From: Caprimulgus europaeus
Lineage: Eukaryota; Chordata; Aves; Caprimulgiformes; Caprimulgidae
Reading direction: 5' to 3'
Length of the DNA: 64,000 nucleotides
Assembly: GCA_907165065.1 (NCBI GenBank)
Contig: OU015539.1
Span: 16,274,816-16,338,815 of the forward strand
Part shown: piece after piece, positions 1-14,835 of the stretch
Layout: every line of letters starts with the position of its first letter
Numbering within the stretch: position 1 is the first letter of the stretch
Made by a program: the position numbers and the translations under genes
Notes under the pieces: model-generated
What the model was told of the DNA's origin: nothing
The model's input: only the letters and a program-made list of their open reading frames with translations
Databases searched by the model: none

Positions 1-3000
1 ATGGGAAGTCCATTTAGTTAAAATCTTCCTTGTATGAGTCATCAGGAAAAGCTTCTTCCAAGCCATAAATTACAAGAGGAGCCTATAGATTATCTTGGAC
101 AAATGCAGAAGGCATTTAGATGCCCAGAGATGCAGTTAAACACCTCCTTAGGAGTTAAACTCCCACTAGGAGCTGTTCCCACCAACCTCATGATGCTTGT
201 GGTGAGCTAATCCTCTCTGACACTCACCTGAAATCCAGGGTACTTGATTAAAAGTTCCAATCTGCTATTTCCTCTTTGCAATCAGGTGTTTCCAACAGTC
301 CTGAACTCTCCCCTCCCAACCCCATTGCCTCCTATTTTTACAATAACCATCACACACGTGGAGGGCAAAACAAGGCAAGCCCCACCTCCCAACTCCCAGT
401 TCTTTACTGGAAGGAATATTTGATAAAAAGAGTTGCTGTGTACTGTGCTTTCATCCAGCCTAGGAGCCTGAGGTAGGGGACAGAAGAGAGAGTTAGTGTG
501 AAATCCTCCTGGAAATGCATTCAGTAGCCACACGATTGCTATCGAACCAGCTTCGTTTCTGCTGCTGATTTACATGCAAAATCCATGGGAAATAAAGGAA
601 GCCCTGGAGCAAGTTTGAGTTTGTCCACACTGGAAATTGTATATAAGAGCAGCAGAAAGAGATTAAAGAATCCTGGGTTAATTTTCAGTGTGAACAGAGC
701 ACTGTACATTGTCAAAACCTTTCCCCCTGACAAGAGAGTGCTGGTGTGGGATATGACACCCAGACTGACGAGATATTCCTTGCACCTTCTTCACTTTAAT
801 TAATCTCCCTTAATTTACCTTTATAAATGAGACATTGTTCCCAAGCTGGCTGTAAAAACTCAGTACAGTGGCAGGTTTGAGATTCCAGTACAAAAATGCT
901 AACAAGCAAAAATGACAGATTTATCCCTCCCATCAAGATCATCTTAGCTGGGAAATACTAGAAATCCATTAAAAAAAAAAAACCCAACACATGCACTGCT
1001 CCTGTATCTCAGAGGCAGGTGGAGAGAACTGGGACAGGGCCAAAAGAAAGTCATGAAAATGTTGCATTATGCTGAAATGCTGTGATGAAAGAACAGAGAG
1101 AATTGAAGTTTGTATCCCTCTCACCAGAAAAATGAAAGTATGAGGCCCTACAGGCAGCACATGAGTATGGCAGACCCTGGATGATCTTGTGTGGAAAGAG
1201 GAGAAAAATATGACATCACCTGGTCTCTATGGCTATGAAATAAGTTTATTTAGTGGGAAATATCTATTAGTGAGTAACCTAAGAGTCTCTACAGGCACTA
1301 AACGTCATTGGAAGTCTTAAATCTATAATTATTCCAATAACTCAATACTCAATGCACCAATCTAGGAAGCTAGGAACATGGTGTGTGACTCATTTTCCTG
1401 GGTGTTTTGCATGGCTGTATGCTTGGGCACTAAATCCATGGAAGCTATCACAACGTGGTGGAAAACAGAAGCAGAAAAGCTAATGCAGCTGCTCAGATAA
1501 AGAGCGTTCCCTCAAACGCAACTGCCAGATTTAGAAACACCAGAAGAGATTTTTTTAGTCCTTCCCAAAGTGATAGAGTTGTTTTGCCAAGCCTGGAATT
1601 TAAAAAAACACAACCCATAAGGGAGCTAAAACCCAAGGCTTAGGAGGGGGAAGATGCAGGGGCCATTCTAAACAGAAGGTGGGCACTGAGACCATGGCAG
1701 GCTTCTCCTCCCATCTCACAGGCTGACAACCATCTGGAGACATCTGAGCTATGAAAGAGAGAGGCCAGGGACCGAAACAAAATGTGCATGTGTGGGCTGT
1801 AGTTTGTAGATGGGATGGCTTTACACCTTCTTCCATCTATCTGACACTTCAAAGCATCAAAGTTACAAGGCCCTTGGTTTTAAAGTAAATTTTTACTCAT
1901 TTTAGCCAGCTGCTGGCAAAGGGGAAGCCATGTGGGGCTCAATTCATGGCAGACCACTGGTCTCTTACTGGTGAAACTGTGGAGCTGGGATCCAGTTTCC
2001 AGCTGGTTTCAGAGAACTGCAGAATTTCTTGAGAGCTGTTAAGAGGTGAAGGGCTGAAGCCTCACCCTGCTGAGGTGTAGGCAGAGAGAAATACACAAAG
2101 GAAAAGCACAGGTGACCTGGTAACTGTGCCACACATGCAGGACAGGTAGAGAGCACCTCCAGACAGCCCTTCACTCAGGTGCACCTCCAAGAGCTTCAAA
2201 CAGTCCATCTGCTCCTTCACACCAGAAGAGCATAACGGCTTCACAGGCAGTGCTAAACACTTGGGTCAGATTTGGCATTTGTTTCTTCTTTGAAGAGCCA
2301 TCTAATAGCAATTTTCCTTACAATCCAAGGGGAGTTTGGTACCTTGTTGCAGTCCCAGCAGAACCTGCTTTCATAGCACAGTTTGACCAGGATGCTGAAT
2401 ACAACCTCTCAGCTGGGCAAGCTGGAGCCATGCACCCAAGCAGGGGAGCCTGCAGCATGCATGCAGCGTGCAGGAACGCATCACACTTGTGTCCCTGGGT
2501 GAAATGCCTTAGAAATTTTCAGTTGGGTTGACTCCATGTGTAGTTTTGAGAGTCATTTCCAAAATATCCAGCCAACCTCTTACTTGCTTCAAGCATAAAT
2601 CGAGTGGAATTTGGTACTACTCTTGGCTTGCTCACTCAAATAAAATATTCCAAACTGTATTTCAGGGGATGAGACCTCTGAAAATGATCTGAATTAATAT
2701 GCAATAGGTCAGCAGTCAGCTGGTGTGTGTTACAATATTTCGCCACTATCACTCTTGGGTGTCCAAAAGATACAACCTGTGCTTCCTTGCTCCCTGATTT
2801 GGGAATATGAATAGAAAACCTCTGATACTTCACTGTCTCACAGTCCCAACCATGCAAACAGTACTAAAAATAACACCTCTTCCTGGGAATACTTATGCTT
2901 AAGCCAGAAGGTCTACTCCTGGTAGTAGCTGCTCCTAAGATTAAGCCTTACAAAGAGGACAGAGAAAGGAGTGCAGGTGTTGGTAACACACCTCTTCTTC

Positions 3001-3719
3001 CTTTCAGCACACACAGAGGGTGATGTTCAACAGCACCACCTTCCTTAATTGGCCAGTTATACTACAGCTCCATTTATAAATGGTTTAGAAAGAATTAATA
3101 AATAGTAAAGCATGCTGCAAACAGGAGAAGTAAATGTTACTGGTGCTAATTAGCTTTTTCAATACGTACCCCCTCGATCAGCTTGTGCTGCAGTCTGTAG
3201 TGATCTATTGCAACGGTTTTATTAAGTAATTTCTTAATAAAATATTCTCCTTCTGTTAAGTATGTATAAATGGAACGTTAATTTGAAGCATGACTGCATT
3301 CCTAGTTGTACCTATATCCTCTTTATTGAAAATAAAGAGCTTTGAAGATATATCTGTCTCTAGGGCCATCTGTTCACCTCTTAAGAAAACAGTCTAAAAA
3401 GAGAGGGAATACCCAGCATTTTTTTAATAACACGGATGGGATTCAGCTTTGTCTTAAAGAAAAAGAAGAAAAAAGGATAAATTAGGATCAAAATTAACAA
3501 ACAGATACAAAAAGCATTAAATGGAGAAGGGGGTTTCATTCACAGAAGGTGTCCTGGTACCTGCACAGTGTCTGAGGACAGTTCTCTGTGCCCACAGATA
3601 TTGAAACAGAGAGACAAACGAGAACAACAAAGAACCCCAAATTTAATTATATGGAGCGTGACTCCAACATAAAAGCACGTAAACACACACAAAAGCACCC
3701 AAAATGCTTCTTCCCACAT

Positions 3720-3737
3720 CTCTCTCTCTCTCTCTCC
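3720..3737. repeat. (CT)n microsatellite
   Basis: An uninterrupted CT dinucleotide run in the left intron. Confidence 0.9.
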
Positions 3738-3888
3738 CTGCTGTAAAGCCTCGGTCACTGCAGTGTATCAGCCTGTACTGGATTGGGAAGGTGCAAATGA
3801 AAAGCTTCTCTACAAGATACAACAGGTCCCGCAAGAGGAATAATCCAAAACTAGAGCTTACCCCAACGGATCAGCACTCGCCATCCTC

Positions 3889-3940
3889 GGAAAGGGAAAG
3901 GGAAGAGAGAGGGAGAAAGAAAGAAAGAAAGAGAGAGGGA
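3889..3940. repeat. Purine tract with (GAAA)n core
   Basis: About 50 bp composed almost only of A and G, including a run of AAAG units around 3914-3931. On the gene strand it is a pyrimidine tract. Confidence 0.85.
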
Positions 3941-6900
3941 TGTGGAGGCAGGTGGAGAGAAGAGTAGGAAAAGCAGAGTGAAATACTGTTCGGAGAACTG
4001 AACGGTCATAATCATCGGCACCGGTGCCTGTGTCTTCCGAGACCAGGAACACTGGGGGACAGTTTCATTGACATGAAAATAACTTTTGTCCTGCTCACAA
4101 GATTGCAGACACATCCAACTTTGGCACTGGGGAATATGGAGAGGGACATACTAAGGCTGTAAAAAAAACCCCAAACAAACCCAAATCCCCAGCCAAATCC
4201 CAATGGAAGCAGTCAGCAGAGCAATGGAGTTCGTACTTCATGCTGCATTTCTGTTCTGCCTCTTACATAAGGCACAGTTCTATTCGACTGTTTTTAAAGG
4301 AAATTGTTCTTTTTGTCCCCAGTTCACTCAGTGTCATGTCCCTCTGTCCCCCAAGCTGGCCTGGTAAGAAGTACTTTTTATTTTTTGCCACGAATGAACT
4401 GTGAAACATATTGGTTCTTAAAGCATGCATTTCTGAGCCAGCTTGGGAGCCCAGGGTACAAGATTGCAGCTCAAGCTGTGACTCTGCTTTGATACTGGCT
4501 TATTAGTCATGATGGCCTTATAGTCAGGAATTCAGATCAGCTAGAACACACCAGCTCAGCAACCCAGCACTTATCTCTGTGGATGCCATCTTGGGCTCCA
4601 GGATCTCATTTTTCATTTAAAATAAATTCAGTCTCTGGGTCTTAAAGGTTGCAAAGGAAATCTTTCAAATGTGAATGGAGAATAAATCAATGCTGTGCTG
4701 AAAAGAATCTGAAACAGCAGCTCTGAAAGCAGAATGAATCTCCAGCATGTTGACTCTGAAGCCTAGCCACAATCAAAAACTTCAGTATTGTTAATTTTTC
4801 ACTACCAATCAAAATTGAAAAGATTAATCAGGTTAGTGAGTTTTTAGGGGTGCAGGTAAGCAAACTCAGGAAAGTGTCACCACCTTTTCATATTAACAAA
4901 GATTAGATGAGGGAAAAAAAAATAAATCTGCTGTGTTATTAAGCCAAATTATTTTCAAGCTGGATGCAGCACTTTTTTCCCCTCTCTGTCTCTTCCTCTC
5001 TCTCATTCTCTCAATTTTCAATAACAGGCTCCCAAGCTGCCAGAGCTACTTCTGGCTGGGCGAGGAAAATCCATTCTCCACGAGACAGTCACCAACAGAA
5101 ATGCCCAATTTAATATAGGCCCAGTAGATTTCACAGTTTATTGCTCAGTGCAACTAGCCATGCTTCCTCTTACAGCAACATTGCAAATGCTGGGCTGGGC
5201 AACGCAAGGCAGTTATAAGAACAGTTAAAATTAAAACAGAGGATAGAAAGAAAAAGCTGTTGTGCTATGCATTGATAGAGAAGTGGAAAGAAGCATTACA
5301 TAAGTTCTTTTTCATGTGTTTGAGTGACACTCCATTTGTGTTTCAGCCTGGAGTGCAAATTTGGGCAATATCTAATTCATATTTATAGAAATCCATATAT
5401 ATGGATATATTTAGGGACAAACGCTGTCCTCAGTCGTACCCATACAAATCTATCTCCAGTGATGTAACTGAGAAGAGCAAATTGACACCCACTGTATATT
5501 GGAACTGCAGAGTGTGTGTGTGTATATTTATAGAGCAAATACACCCATATTCACACATGCAGAATATTAAAATGTAAATAGAATGGGTGCAAGAAGGTTG
5601 ATTAATTTTTCTTTCAAGTCATTTTCCCAACAGGGAAGGCACTGAAGAGGTTAACAAAGAGAATGGAAAGCAAATTGACAACAGGGAAAAGGAAGAGGGA
5701 AATGAGGTTTTCTTGTAAAAAAAACAAATGAGCAATCCCAGGACACAATAGACCCAGAAGCGCAGACAAGTGCATTCCCTACAATACTGAAGCAAGTGAA
5801 CTACGGAGCTGCAGCAACCCAGATACAGAAGAAGAGAAGCACTGAAAGAGGGGGTGAAAGTCAGAAAGAAAGAAAAAGAAAAGGAAAGGGACAGTGGCCT
5901 CAGCTACTAAGACAACCATGTGCATCTAGAGGGAAGGGACCCTTAAAGATGCAGTATTCCTTTAAAAAAGAAATCATAAAGTTGGGTAATCAAACACTGG
6001 CCAAAAATTTAATGGCAACCATGATTAGCTGTCCCCATTTTGCTGGGGTTCTCCTTGCTGCCTACCCCTTCCTTTCACGTGGCAGATCCAGAATCCAGGT
6101 CCTTTCACTTTCTACTGCTGAGGTTCTTCATCCTGACTCTTACAAGTGGGAGGGAGATAAGACCACAGTGAATGTGATCCTCCAAAAATCAGCTGGGACC
6201 TTCAATGAGAAGGACCCTGGGTAATCTCAGGCGGTGCTCTGACCTCCTCCTGCACTCTGAAAAGTGTCACCTTTGAGAGGGAAGATGAAGGGCCCATGTG
6301 TGTGTAAGAAATTCCCCCAGCCGTTGCTGAAGGGTCATTTCCTCTGCTCCTAACGCAGCTGTAGCAGCTGCTAGAGAAGGACAGAGGGACAACAAATGGT
6401 GCTGGGAACATCTGCTGAAAGACCCTTCTCCTGTCACAGATTATACTGCTGCACTTATCTTACTGGACCTGACTTCTAGTGATTGTGGAAAAGCTCATCT
6501 TCAGGGCAGTCTCAGACTAACTTTGAATGCCAGAAGTGTCACACAAGTCCAAGAAGAGAACTTCTGTATAGGGGGAATCAGAAAGGATCAGGAATTTCCA
6601 TGTCTATGGTAACAGTCCAGGAAAGCCCAGCCACTGAAGACTGTATAACCATTCCTTCTCCATGGCTGTGAAGCTCAGAGGTTTCTAACAGCGCAGGTCC
6701 AATGCTTGTTCCTATCTTGGCATCTAAAAGAGGGTGCTTCACGCCCCACGCGAGGCACAAACTCCTGCTGATGCACCACGCTGTTCATTGTGGCAGGCTG
6801 AAGACTTGAAACACTGCCCACAAAGGACTGCCTCAGCCTGGAAAAGGCCAAAACAGGGGCTGTCCCTCACACACCCTGCATGTCTCCTGAGGATTAAAGG

Positions 6901-9900
6901 CCACATTTATCTTAAAACAGAAAGGTTTCTGTTAAAGGGGAAATGGAAAGAAGAATGGTCTGCCAAGCCCATAGGTTCCTTTAAGGAGTCCACTGCTTCC
7001 CCATTTTTGAATCATATGGAAGACTGCTAAGCTTTGGGTAAGCTAAGTGTTTGTCCCAAATGTGTAAGGATTCCATTTTGATGAAGAATTATCCATTGGG
7101 ATGCCAGAGAATGTCAGAGAACAATTCTCTTCCTCTGAGACCCAAATTTTAGGAACATGTCCACTAAAAACCTTCCCAAAAGTCTAAACTTTTTTTGGGG
7201 TTTTTTTGGTTGTTCATGGACCCACATGACTCCATTTAAAACTCCCTAAATCTGGTGGCCTGCAGGTCTTCCATTGTGCCTCTATTCAGAGTTGGAGTCA
7301 CCCTTTTTGTTATTCTTCACCATCTGTCACTCAAACTGCTAGGTTGGAACAATCTTCCAAAAACTCTATCATCTCCAATCATCTTTTCCTCTGGTGTTCT
7401 CTGGTGTGGCCAGGGTAGTCTTAAGGAGTTTGTCTCTTACCTACAGGAATTTAACATTTTGCTCTGTCAGGGAGGATTTACAGTTTCCTACCACTCAGTT
7501 GTGCTGCTGTTTCTAGTGCTATGAGTGGAGCACCCTGAGCTTTCTTAGTATTTTACATTCCAACCTTCCCAGAAAACTCTTAGCAAATACATCTTCTACC
7601 CTCAGCAACCTCACTCATGGCAGAACTGAACCAGAAGTCGCAGTAGGATGAAATTTTAGTGGGGAAAACGTTGGTACAGGCACAGGGGATAGCCCTAAAT
7701 GAATGGTGCTGTACAAAAAATCTATGTAGTGGGGGGCTGCTAATATCCCACCCTCTTTGTTTCTCTCTACAGAGAGAAGAGCTATGTGCCCACACAGAGA
7801 AGGTAAGTACTGCATCTTTAAGGTCTCAGCAGTGAGGTAGAGGAGAGGAACATATTGTCAGTGTTTATACCTTTCTTCTTTGTTGAATTTGGGATTGGCT
7901 TCAGAGATATCCAGGCTTTTACTGAACATTGTTTTACTATGGCAGGAACAAAGCGAGAAAACAGAGTTACTAGTGTGGACATTTATAAAAGAGAGTCACC
8001 TGAAGCAATGCTGGACACCCAGCCCCCCAACCCATCCTCCCCTTTTAAGCAAAGCTCTGAAAAACCTTTCTTTTGCTTTCCAACTCTAGCTCAAGCCTCC
8101 ACAGTACTGAAGTTCATTATCTCCCCCGACTGCTGAGCTCTAAGATGACTTCCCCCCCACAGACTTCTAAACCCTGCTCTCCTTTATCCAGCTGCAAACC
8201 CAGTTACCATCTACTTGTTACATTGTCCAGGGAAAATAGAACATGCCTGAAGGCACAAATGGCAAAGGACTCATTACTCAGACTTTTCTTGAAGACCTCA
8301 ACACTAAGCACAACCTGGGAAAAGGTTAAAACCAGACCACACTGCCTCTTAGAGGAACAGTAATCCATTTTGTATTCTGATTTGTAGGGTCCATTACCAC
8401 TTACTCCCAACTCTCTTCCCTATACTCAGTGTCATCTTGGGTCTGAATCCCTGGAACTCCAAAGCACAATTCCCTGTGCTTGGCTACAGGGGCAGCTCTC
8501 TGTAATCTGTTTCATGGGTAATATTCCTCACTGTTTCACAGACACTGCTTCCTCATGTTAGCTGATCTTTCATGCAAGCTATCCCCTTCAATAACCAGAA
8601 GAAAATGAATAGTTAATGAAGCCCATTTTGGAACAGGTTTTGGACTCTCAAAGCAGAGCTGCTGAAAATTTCTGGCATATCCCCGAGGGATTCTAGCTCC
8701 CATGGAATTCTGCATAGCCTGTGTGATTTTGGCACAAGGGACAAATTATCTGGTGTTAAACTAAGCTCAGAACCTACCTCTTTTCTTTTGACATTTCAGT
8801 GAAATACCAGATAGTCTGAGATGTGGATACCACAACAGCAGAAGCAATTAAGATGTAATAATGAGCCTGTTTAGTTGGCAACTAGCAGGGAAACCCAAGA
8901 ATTAAAACTTCATCATCAGTTTTAGGGTGGCTGGTGTTTGTGCATACTAACTGGCCAGATACAAAGACCCAATGGAGAACACTTGGAGAGGTCAGCACAA
9001 GCATTTCAAGGAGTCTGTAAGCTCAACAAGCAGCCTTTGTGCCGAGTTCCCCATCTCCATTATCCAAAACTAAGCCACTGAAGGACTGTGTTTTGCACTT
9101 AACACTTTCACAGCCTGTAGGGTTGAAGGCTGCCAAATTTCACACCTCAATGGAAAGATATGGCCTTGAACAAGCCAAGACAGACACTTGTAGAGTCCTC
9201 ACATGGTTACCAAAAGTACAGTTCATCACACAGACACATAAACCAGAGGTTGTAACAAAAATTCTCTTTATGCAAGCAAACATCTGTTTACTACTGGGAA
9301 AGAGGACAATAGGACTCAATTACAAGACACGTGGGTGTGTTCTGCCCACTGGTTAGAAGAGTATCTCTGCCAGCTCAAGAAAGAAGCAATGGCTCTGTGT
9401 CCCCAGATGTTTACCAAAGTCATCTGTCTAAACAGCAGACCACTTTCCATGGTCCACCCCCCTGTCTTCCTCATAGTTAGCTGTTGAGACCAAAAAATGT
9501 CATTCTTCAGAAAACATCCACCCCTGGGATATAAGCCCCTCCTGCTGTAAAATCCACTGTCAGTGGGTCATTTCATGGAACCAGCCACTGCAAATCCCCC
9601 ACTCTTGGTGGAAGGCACTTGTCATTTTGTCACTGACTGCTCTGACAGATGGTGCCCCATCAGCAATGCATCGTCCCCAGACAATCCCCATGCAGTGCTG
9701 TCCCTTAATGAAGCCAGTTCACGTTATAAATGACTGTGCTGCCAGCAACAGAGAATGTGCTGTTGTCATCTGTGGATGTGGATGGTATGAATTATGGAAG
9801 CTCACACATAGAGTAAAATAACATCTTGCCTTTAACCCCTTCCAAAACAAGCACTACCAAGCCCATCATCATCAGTCATGGTGCTATTACATCCCTTTCT

Positions 9901-11451
9901 CCACCCTTAATTACACCTTGATGTCCAGCCCTGAGCTGTGGTATGCATTGCCCTGTAACTCTTTGGTGCCTGGCAGGTTTCAGTTCCTCCTTAAACCAAA
10001 GCCCTTCTTTTCTGCTGTGTAGCCTGGATATGTCTCTGCTCTGAACCCATCTCAGATCTTTAGATGTCAGTTGTTTCCTCATATGCAGAGTTGAGTAAGA
10101 CATTTAAAAGCCAAAGAAATATTTTGGATAGCAAGAAACAGCTTTGCCTCTTCAGACTTCTGAATCCAAAGCCAAAGCTGAAAGCTGGAAGAGAAGGTTT
10201 CAGCTTTCAGAAAACTTTGTGATCAATCTAACACCTCCTGTTTGTTCCACCCAGTTGGACACTTACTGTAAACAGCTGCAGAGTGCTGGGACTCACAGGC
10301 AGACCTGGGGTGGGGGAAAGTGATTCACCTAACTCTGGCTCAGGGAGCTCCATGGCCCACGCATCTACCAGGTACCAGATTAAACACTTCAAGCTGAGTA
10401 AGGTGTGAGCAACTGTTTTGTCAGTGTTGTGTCAGTGTTTGAGGCCCATGAGGAACACTGAGCACACCCTGTCCTGAACACTTCCTTTGCCCAGACCTCA
10501 CATCAAAGCAAACCACATATTCAAGACAGGTTTCCAACCTACACTACAATGACAAATCTTTATGGCAGTGTATCTCAAGGCTACACAGCCAGTCTGAGAG
10601 AAGTCCTAGCAGATTCTGGAAACCACCACTTTTTCCTCACTGTAGACAGAACTGTAACAGTTGCCAGCAAAACTTCCCAGCAATTCTAGGGGCTTCTGGA
10701 CCTGAAATTATTTCACATTCTTCACCCAGTTCTCAGTCATCAAAGGGAGTTCTGGGCACAGCAGGCTCTTTTTGAGCAGATCTTAACAGCTGAACAAAAA
10801 AATCATGTCATAAAGCTGAAACAAAAGTTACAGCATCAGCAGCACACATGTATGGGAAGTGTTCTTTCATACTGATTGATTTATGCAAGTGTGAATCCAA
10901 ATGCACATGGCTCCCCTAGGCTAGTCAGAGACTGAGGAAACAACTTCCATGGTTCACAGAAGTGAATTTCCACAGTTCACTCACTCTCCTGGAACCTGCC
11001 TTGAGGAGACACCATTTTCCTCTGTTGTTTCTCCACAAGATCGACACTTCCTTTGATAGGAAAGGGGCAAAATTATACAGATGCCATCACTTTACAGGCA
11101 TGTGCTAATTTATGTGGGTCAGATGCATGCTGGCTCTGACAGCACATTTAGAGGCATCTACAGATGCCTGAACAGGGCTTTCCAGATTCAGACTGTTTTG
11201 ATACGTGGAGGTTGAGCTTCATCTCATTTAACTTTGGGTGCCCAAAAGCTAGGCACCGAATCCAAGAGAGTCATCTGGATTCCTGTTGTTGGCTATGGAG
11301 ACAGAGAGGAACCACCTGAGGGCAATTTATCCCACTAAGATTGCTGGAACAGAGGACAAATGTATCTGAGACCTTTCAGAGCCCTCACCTGTCCCCACTG
11401 CCTAGAGTGACAGCCTGTATCACAAGCCTAGGCTGAATGTCTATGTTCTCA

Positions 11452-11934
<483 letters not shown>

Positions 11935-11992
11935 TTAAATCCGCTCTCAACACTCTCACACCTCCCCTCCAGAGACAGGTATCTTCACCATG

Positions 11993-12430
11993 GAGGTGAT
12001 GAAGGGAGTGGAGCATCTCCCTGATGAGGAAAGGCTGAGGGAGCTGGGCCTCTTTAGCTTGGAGAAGAGGAGGCTGAGGGGGGACCTCATTAATGTTTAT
12101 CAATATCTGAAGGGTGAGTGTCAGGAGGATGGGGCCAGGCTCTTCACAGTGATGACCAATGATAGGACAAGGGGCAATGGGTGTGAGCTGGGACACAGGA
12201 GGTTCCGCTTAAACTTGAGAAGAAATTTCTTTACTGTGAGGGTGCCAGAGCCCTGGGACAGGCTGCCCAGGGAGGGTGTGGAGTCTCCTTCTCTGGAGAC
12301 ATTCAAGACCTGCCTGGACACCTTCCTGTGTGATCTCATCCAGGTGTTCCTGCTCTGGCAGGGGGTTGGACTGGGTGAGCTTTCGAGGTCCCTTCCAATC
12401 CCTCACATCCTGTGATTCTGTGATTCTGTG
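11993..12430 (+). mobile_element. CR1 LINE, 5'-truncated 3' end (young copy)
   Basis: This is about 440 bp of the 3' end of a CR1 (chicken repeat 1) non-LTR retrotransposon, sense on the plus strand and antisense to BRSK2. The reading frame [20 protein letters not shown], then [20 protein letters not shown], is the C-terminus of CR1 ORF2. It ends in the diagnostic tail TGATTCTGTGATTCTGTG. By eye it differs from the copy at 29608-30216 at only about one base in twenty, so both belong to a recently active subfamily. Confidence 0.95.
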
Positions 12431-14780
12431 AGCATTTGCAGTCTATCCCTTCTTCCAGATTTGCAAACATTCAGACTGAAGTTGCAATCCATCTACAGAG
12501 GGAAGGAGCTCTGCTACTGCCCTGGATGTGTGGGCACTGTAAAATGAAGGTACAACGATAGCATAGCTTGCAGAAATTACTTTACAAAGCTGCTAACAGG
12601 ACGCCAGCATGGGCTGCAGCACAAGCTGTTAGCCAGAGCACAAGCCATCTAGGGATCCTGTGTTTTGCTAGAGCTTGCCTCCAATGTCCCTGCTAGCTAG
12701 ATTAAATGTGACACAGGGACACGAGTACACTCTGAACTCAGAATTGCAATCTCCTCCAAAAACATACTCTTTTTTTTTTTGTATCTTTCAGATGAGATTT
12801 CAGGTTTTCCCCACTGCTTCATATTGTTCCTCTTTCAGCATTACAAATTAAACATACTTGTCTACCTGACATGAATCTCCAATGAGAGCAACTAAAATTT
12901 ATCTCAGGGGTCATCATACAGCTTTTATTACTACAGCAACTTTACACTTTTTATTGTGTTACATTTCTATGAGGCATTGAAGTGCAACTTTCACTTTCCA
13001 GAGTGAAAACTGAGGTACAAGAACGAGATATTTAAAGGCAATGAATGCCTGACAAACATTTACTGAGGTTCTGAGAAGCACCTGAAAGAGCTCTGAAAAG
13101 AGTCTTTAGATACCAGACTGCACTGCAGAAGGTGACTTGCCAAACCATACACACCTTCATGGTGAAGCAGGGAACAAGAGGCAGACGTGCTGGGATGTTT
13201 TATTACTAACATCTCTCCTGGTATCAAAACAGTAAAAAGGAGAAAGGCAGAAAAAAAAAATACAGATGGATTTTCTTTGCTTTTGTTATTTCAGTTCCCT
13301 GCCTGTATTTATAGACATGTTTTTAATTTTAGTGGAGAGTGACCACCTGTAAAAAAAGGGCATCCTTCACCCCTGCAGTTAGGAAGAAGCTCAGTGCCCA
13401 GCCCCTAAGGCTTCCTCCTCTGCCAGGATTCCTTTGGAAAACCAGAAATACTGCATTTGACAATTCTACCAATGGTATTATTTTTATTACCCTACCCTCC
13501 TCACACTTCCCATTGCTAGTTTCTTCTCTCTCTCACATCATGTTTTTTAGAACAAGATCCTTTTCAGGCAGGGCTTATTCTTGAAACAATGTGCATGAGC
13601 AAAGACAGCTCAAATGCAAATGGGCTCGTGATAACAACTGACCCCATTACTGTATAACCCAAGTACTTTTGTTTTAATAGTAATAATGTTCCTGTTAATA
13701 ATTAATTAGGAAAAAACAGTTGTATCTCACTCCATTTCAAACTATGTAATAATAATGTAGCAGAAAATACTAGTAGGGGATTAGGAAAAATATTTAGGGC
13801 ATGAAATTGAGGGAAAACCAAAGGGAGATAAACCTAAAAGAGCAGTTATACTGGGTGACTTCAGCTGCACATGTGTAAGTGGTCAAAAGTAAGCTGTAAA
13901 TGTTTGAAAGACATTTCAGACTCCTGCTTCTTCAACCAAGTTCAAAGGATGAGAAAGGATTCAGCCTGCAGGACAACTCCTGCTATCAGAAGTGTGACTA
14001 GAGCCAAGTAACAGCCACAATGTAATTACACTGGGTATCAACAACAGTTGATAAAAGCTTTGCAGAGGGCTATCAGGCATCAGAAAGGAAGGTGGAAGAG
14101 TGCAGTTTAAAGAAAGGAAGAAGGAAGAAGAAGAAGGAAGATGAAGAAAATGGCCAACGTCAAAAGGATGGAGAGGATGGAGATGAGTAAGCTCAGAGTG
14201 CATCAGTGTTAGTTAATAATAGAGTCTAAACAAGAAAGATGGAAAAAGGCAAGAAAAACATCTTATAAACAGGTATTTTAAGAGGCAATATGATCCCAGC
14301 ACATTCAAAACAGGAGGAGACTTTAGCAAATGGAAACTTGGCTGAGTGACACAAAAGGGAGAGGACAAATATATGGTGGACATCAAAAGACAGGGAAGAA
14401 GAAATCTGAAGAGGAATTAGCTAAAGTCTTGAATAACAGTGTTCTGTACAGCCACCAGAAAGAGAAACCTCAAGAGAAGGACAGGAACCAGAGGGACCAT
14501 GAGGGAGCCAACAGAACAAGTGAGGAGGAGAAGGGTTTCACTAACAAGCTAAATGGTTCTTTTCTATCAGTCCTTGCTGCTCCAGACCCTGGAAGATATT
14601 GATTTCCAATCTATATTTTAAACTTCCAAAGAGAGAGACTGAGCAAAAAGAACAAGTGGTGAAACACACCTCTAAATTCAACAGCAGCAATTCACACAAG
14701 TTAGATGGAAAAAACATCCAGAAGCTTGCATGAATGTGGTTGAGCTTCTAATAAGGGTACCTGAAGCCTAGAGATACTGA

Positions 14781-14835
14781 AGAAATAGTTAAATACAGAG
14801 CCATCCTGCCAGAAATAGTTAAATACAGAGCCATC
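14781..14835. repeat. 30-bp-period tandem duplication
   Basis: A 25-bp segment beginning AGAAATAGTTAAATACAGAG occurs identically at 14781-14805 and 14811-14835, separated by CTGCC. This is a simple local duplication. Confidence 0.9.

Noticed and set aside
1010..1190. Possible very old CR1 remnant (CAGGGCCAAAAGAAAGTCAT)
   Set aside because: Only one short stretch resembles CR1 and the rest does not follow; too weak to annotate.
5796..6224. Plus-strand open frame of 142 codons in the left intron
   Set aside because: No recognisable motif, low-complexity Lys/Arg start, and no splice or promoter context; consistent with chance.
10010..10110. Possible MIR fragment (GTTTCCTCATATGCAGAGTT)
   Set aside because: Only the short TTTCCTCAT-type core matches; not convincing without a profile search.
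13000..13060. Possible MIR fragment (GTGAAAACTGAGGTACAAGA)
   Set aside because: About 15 matching bases and no continuing alignment.
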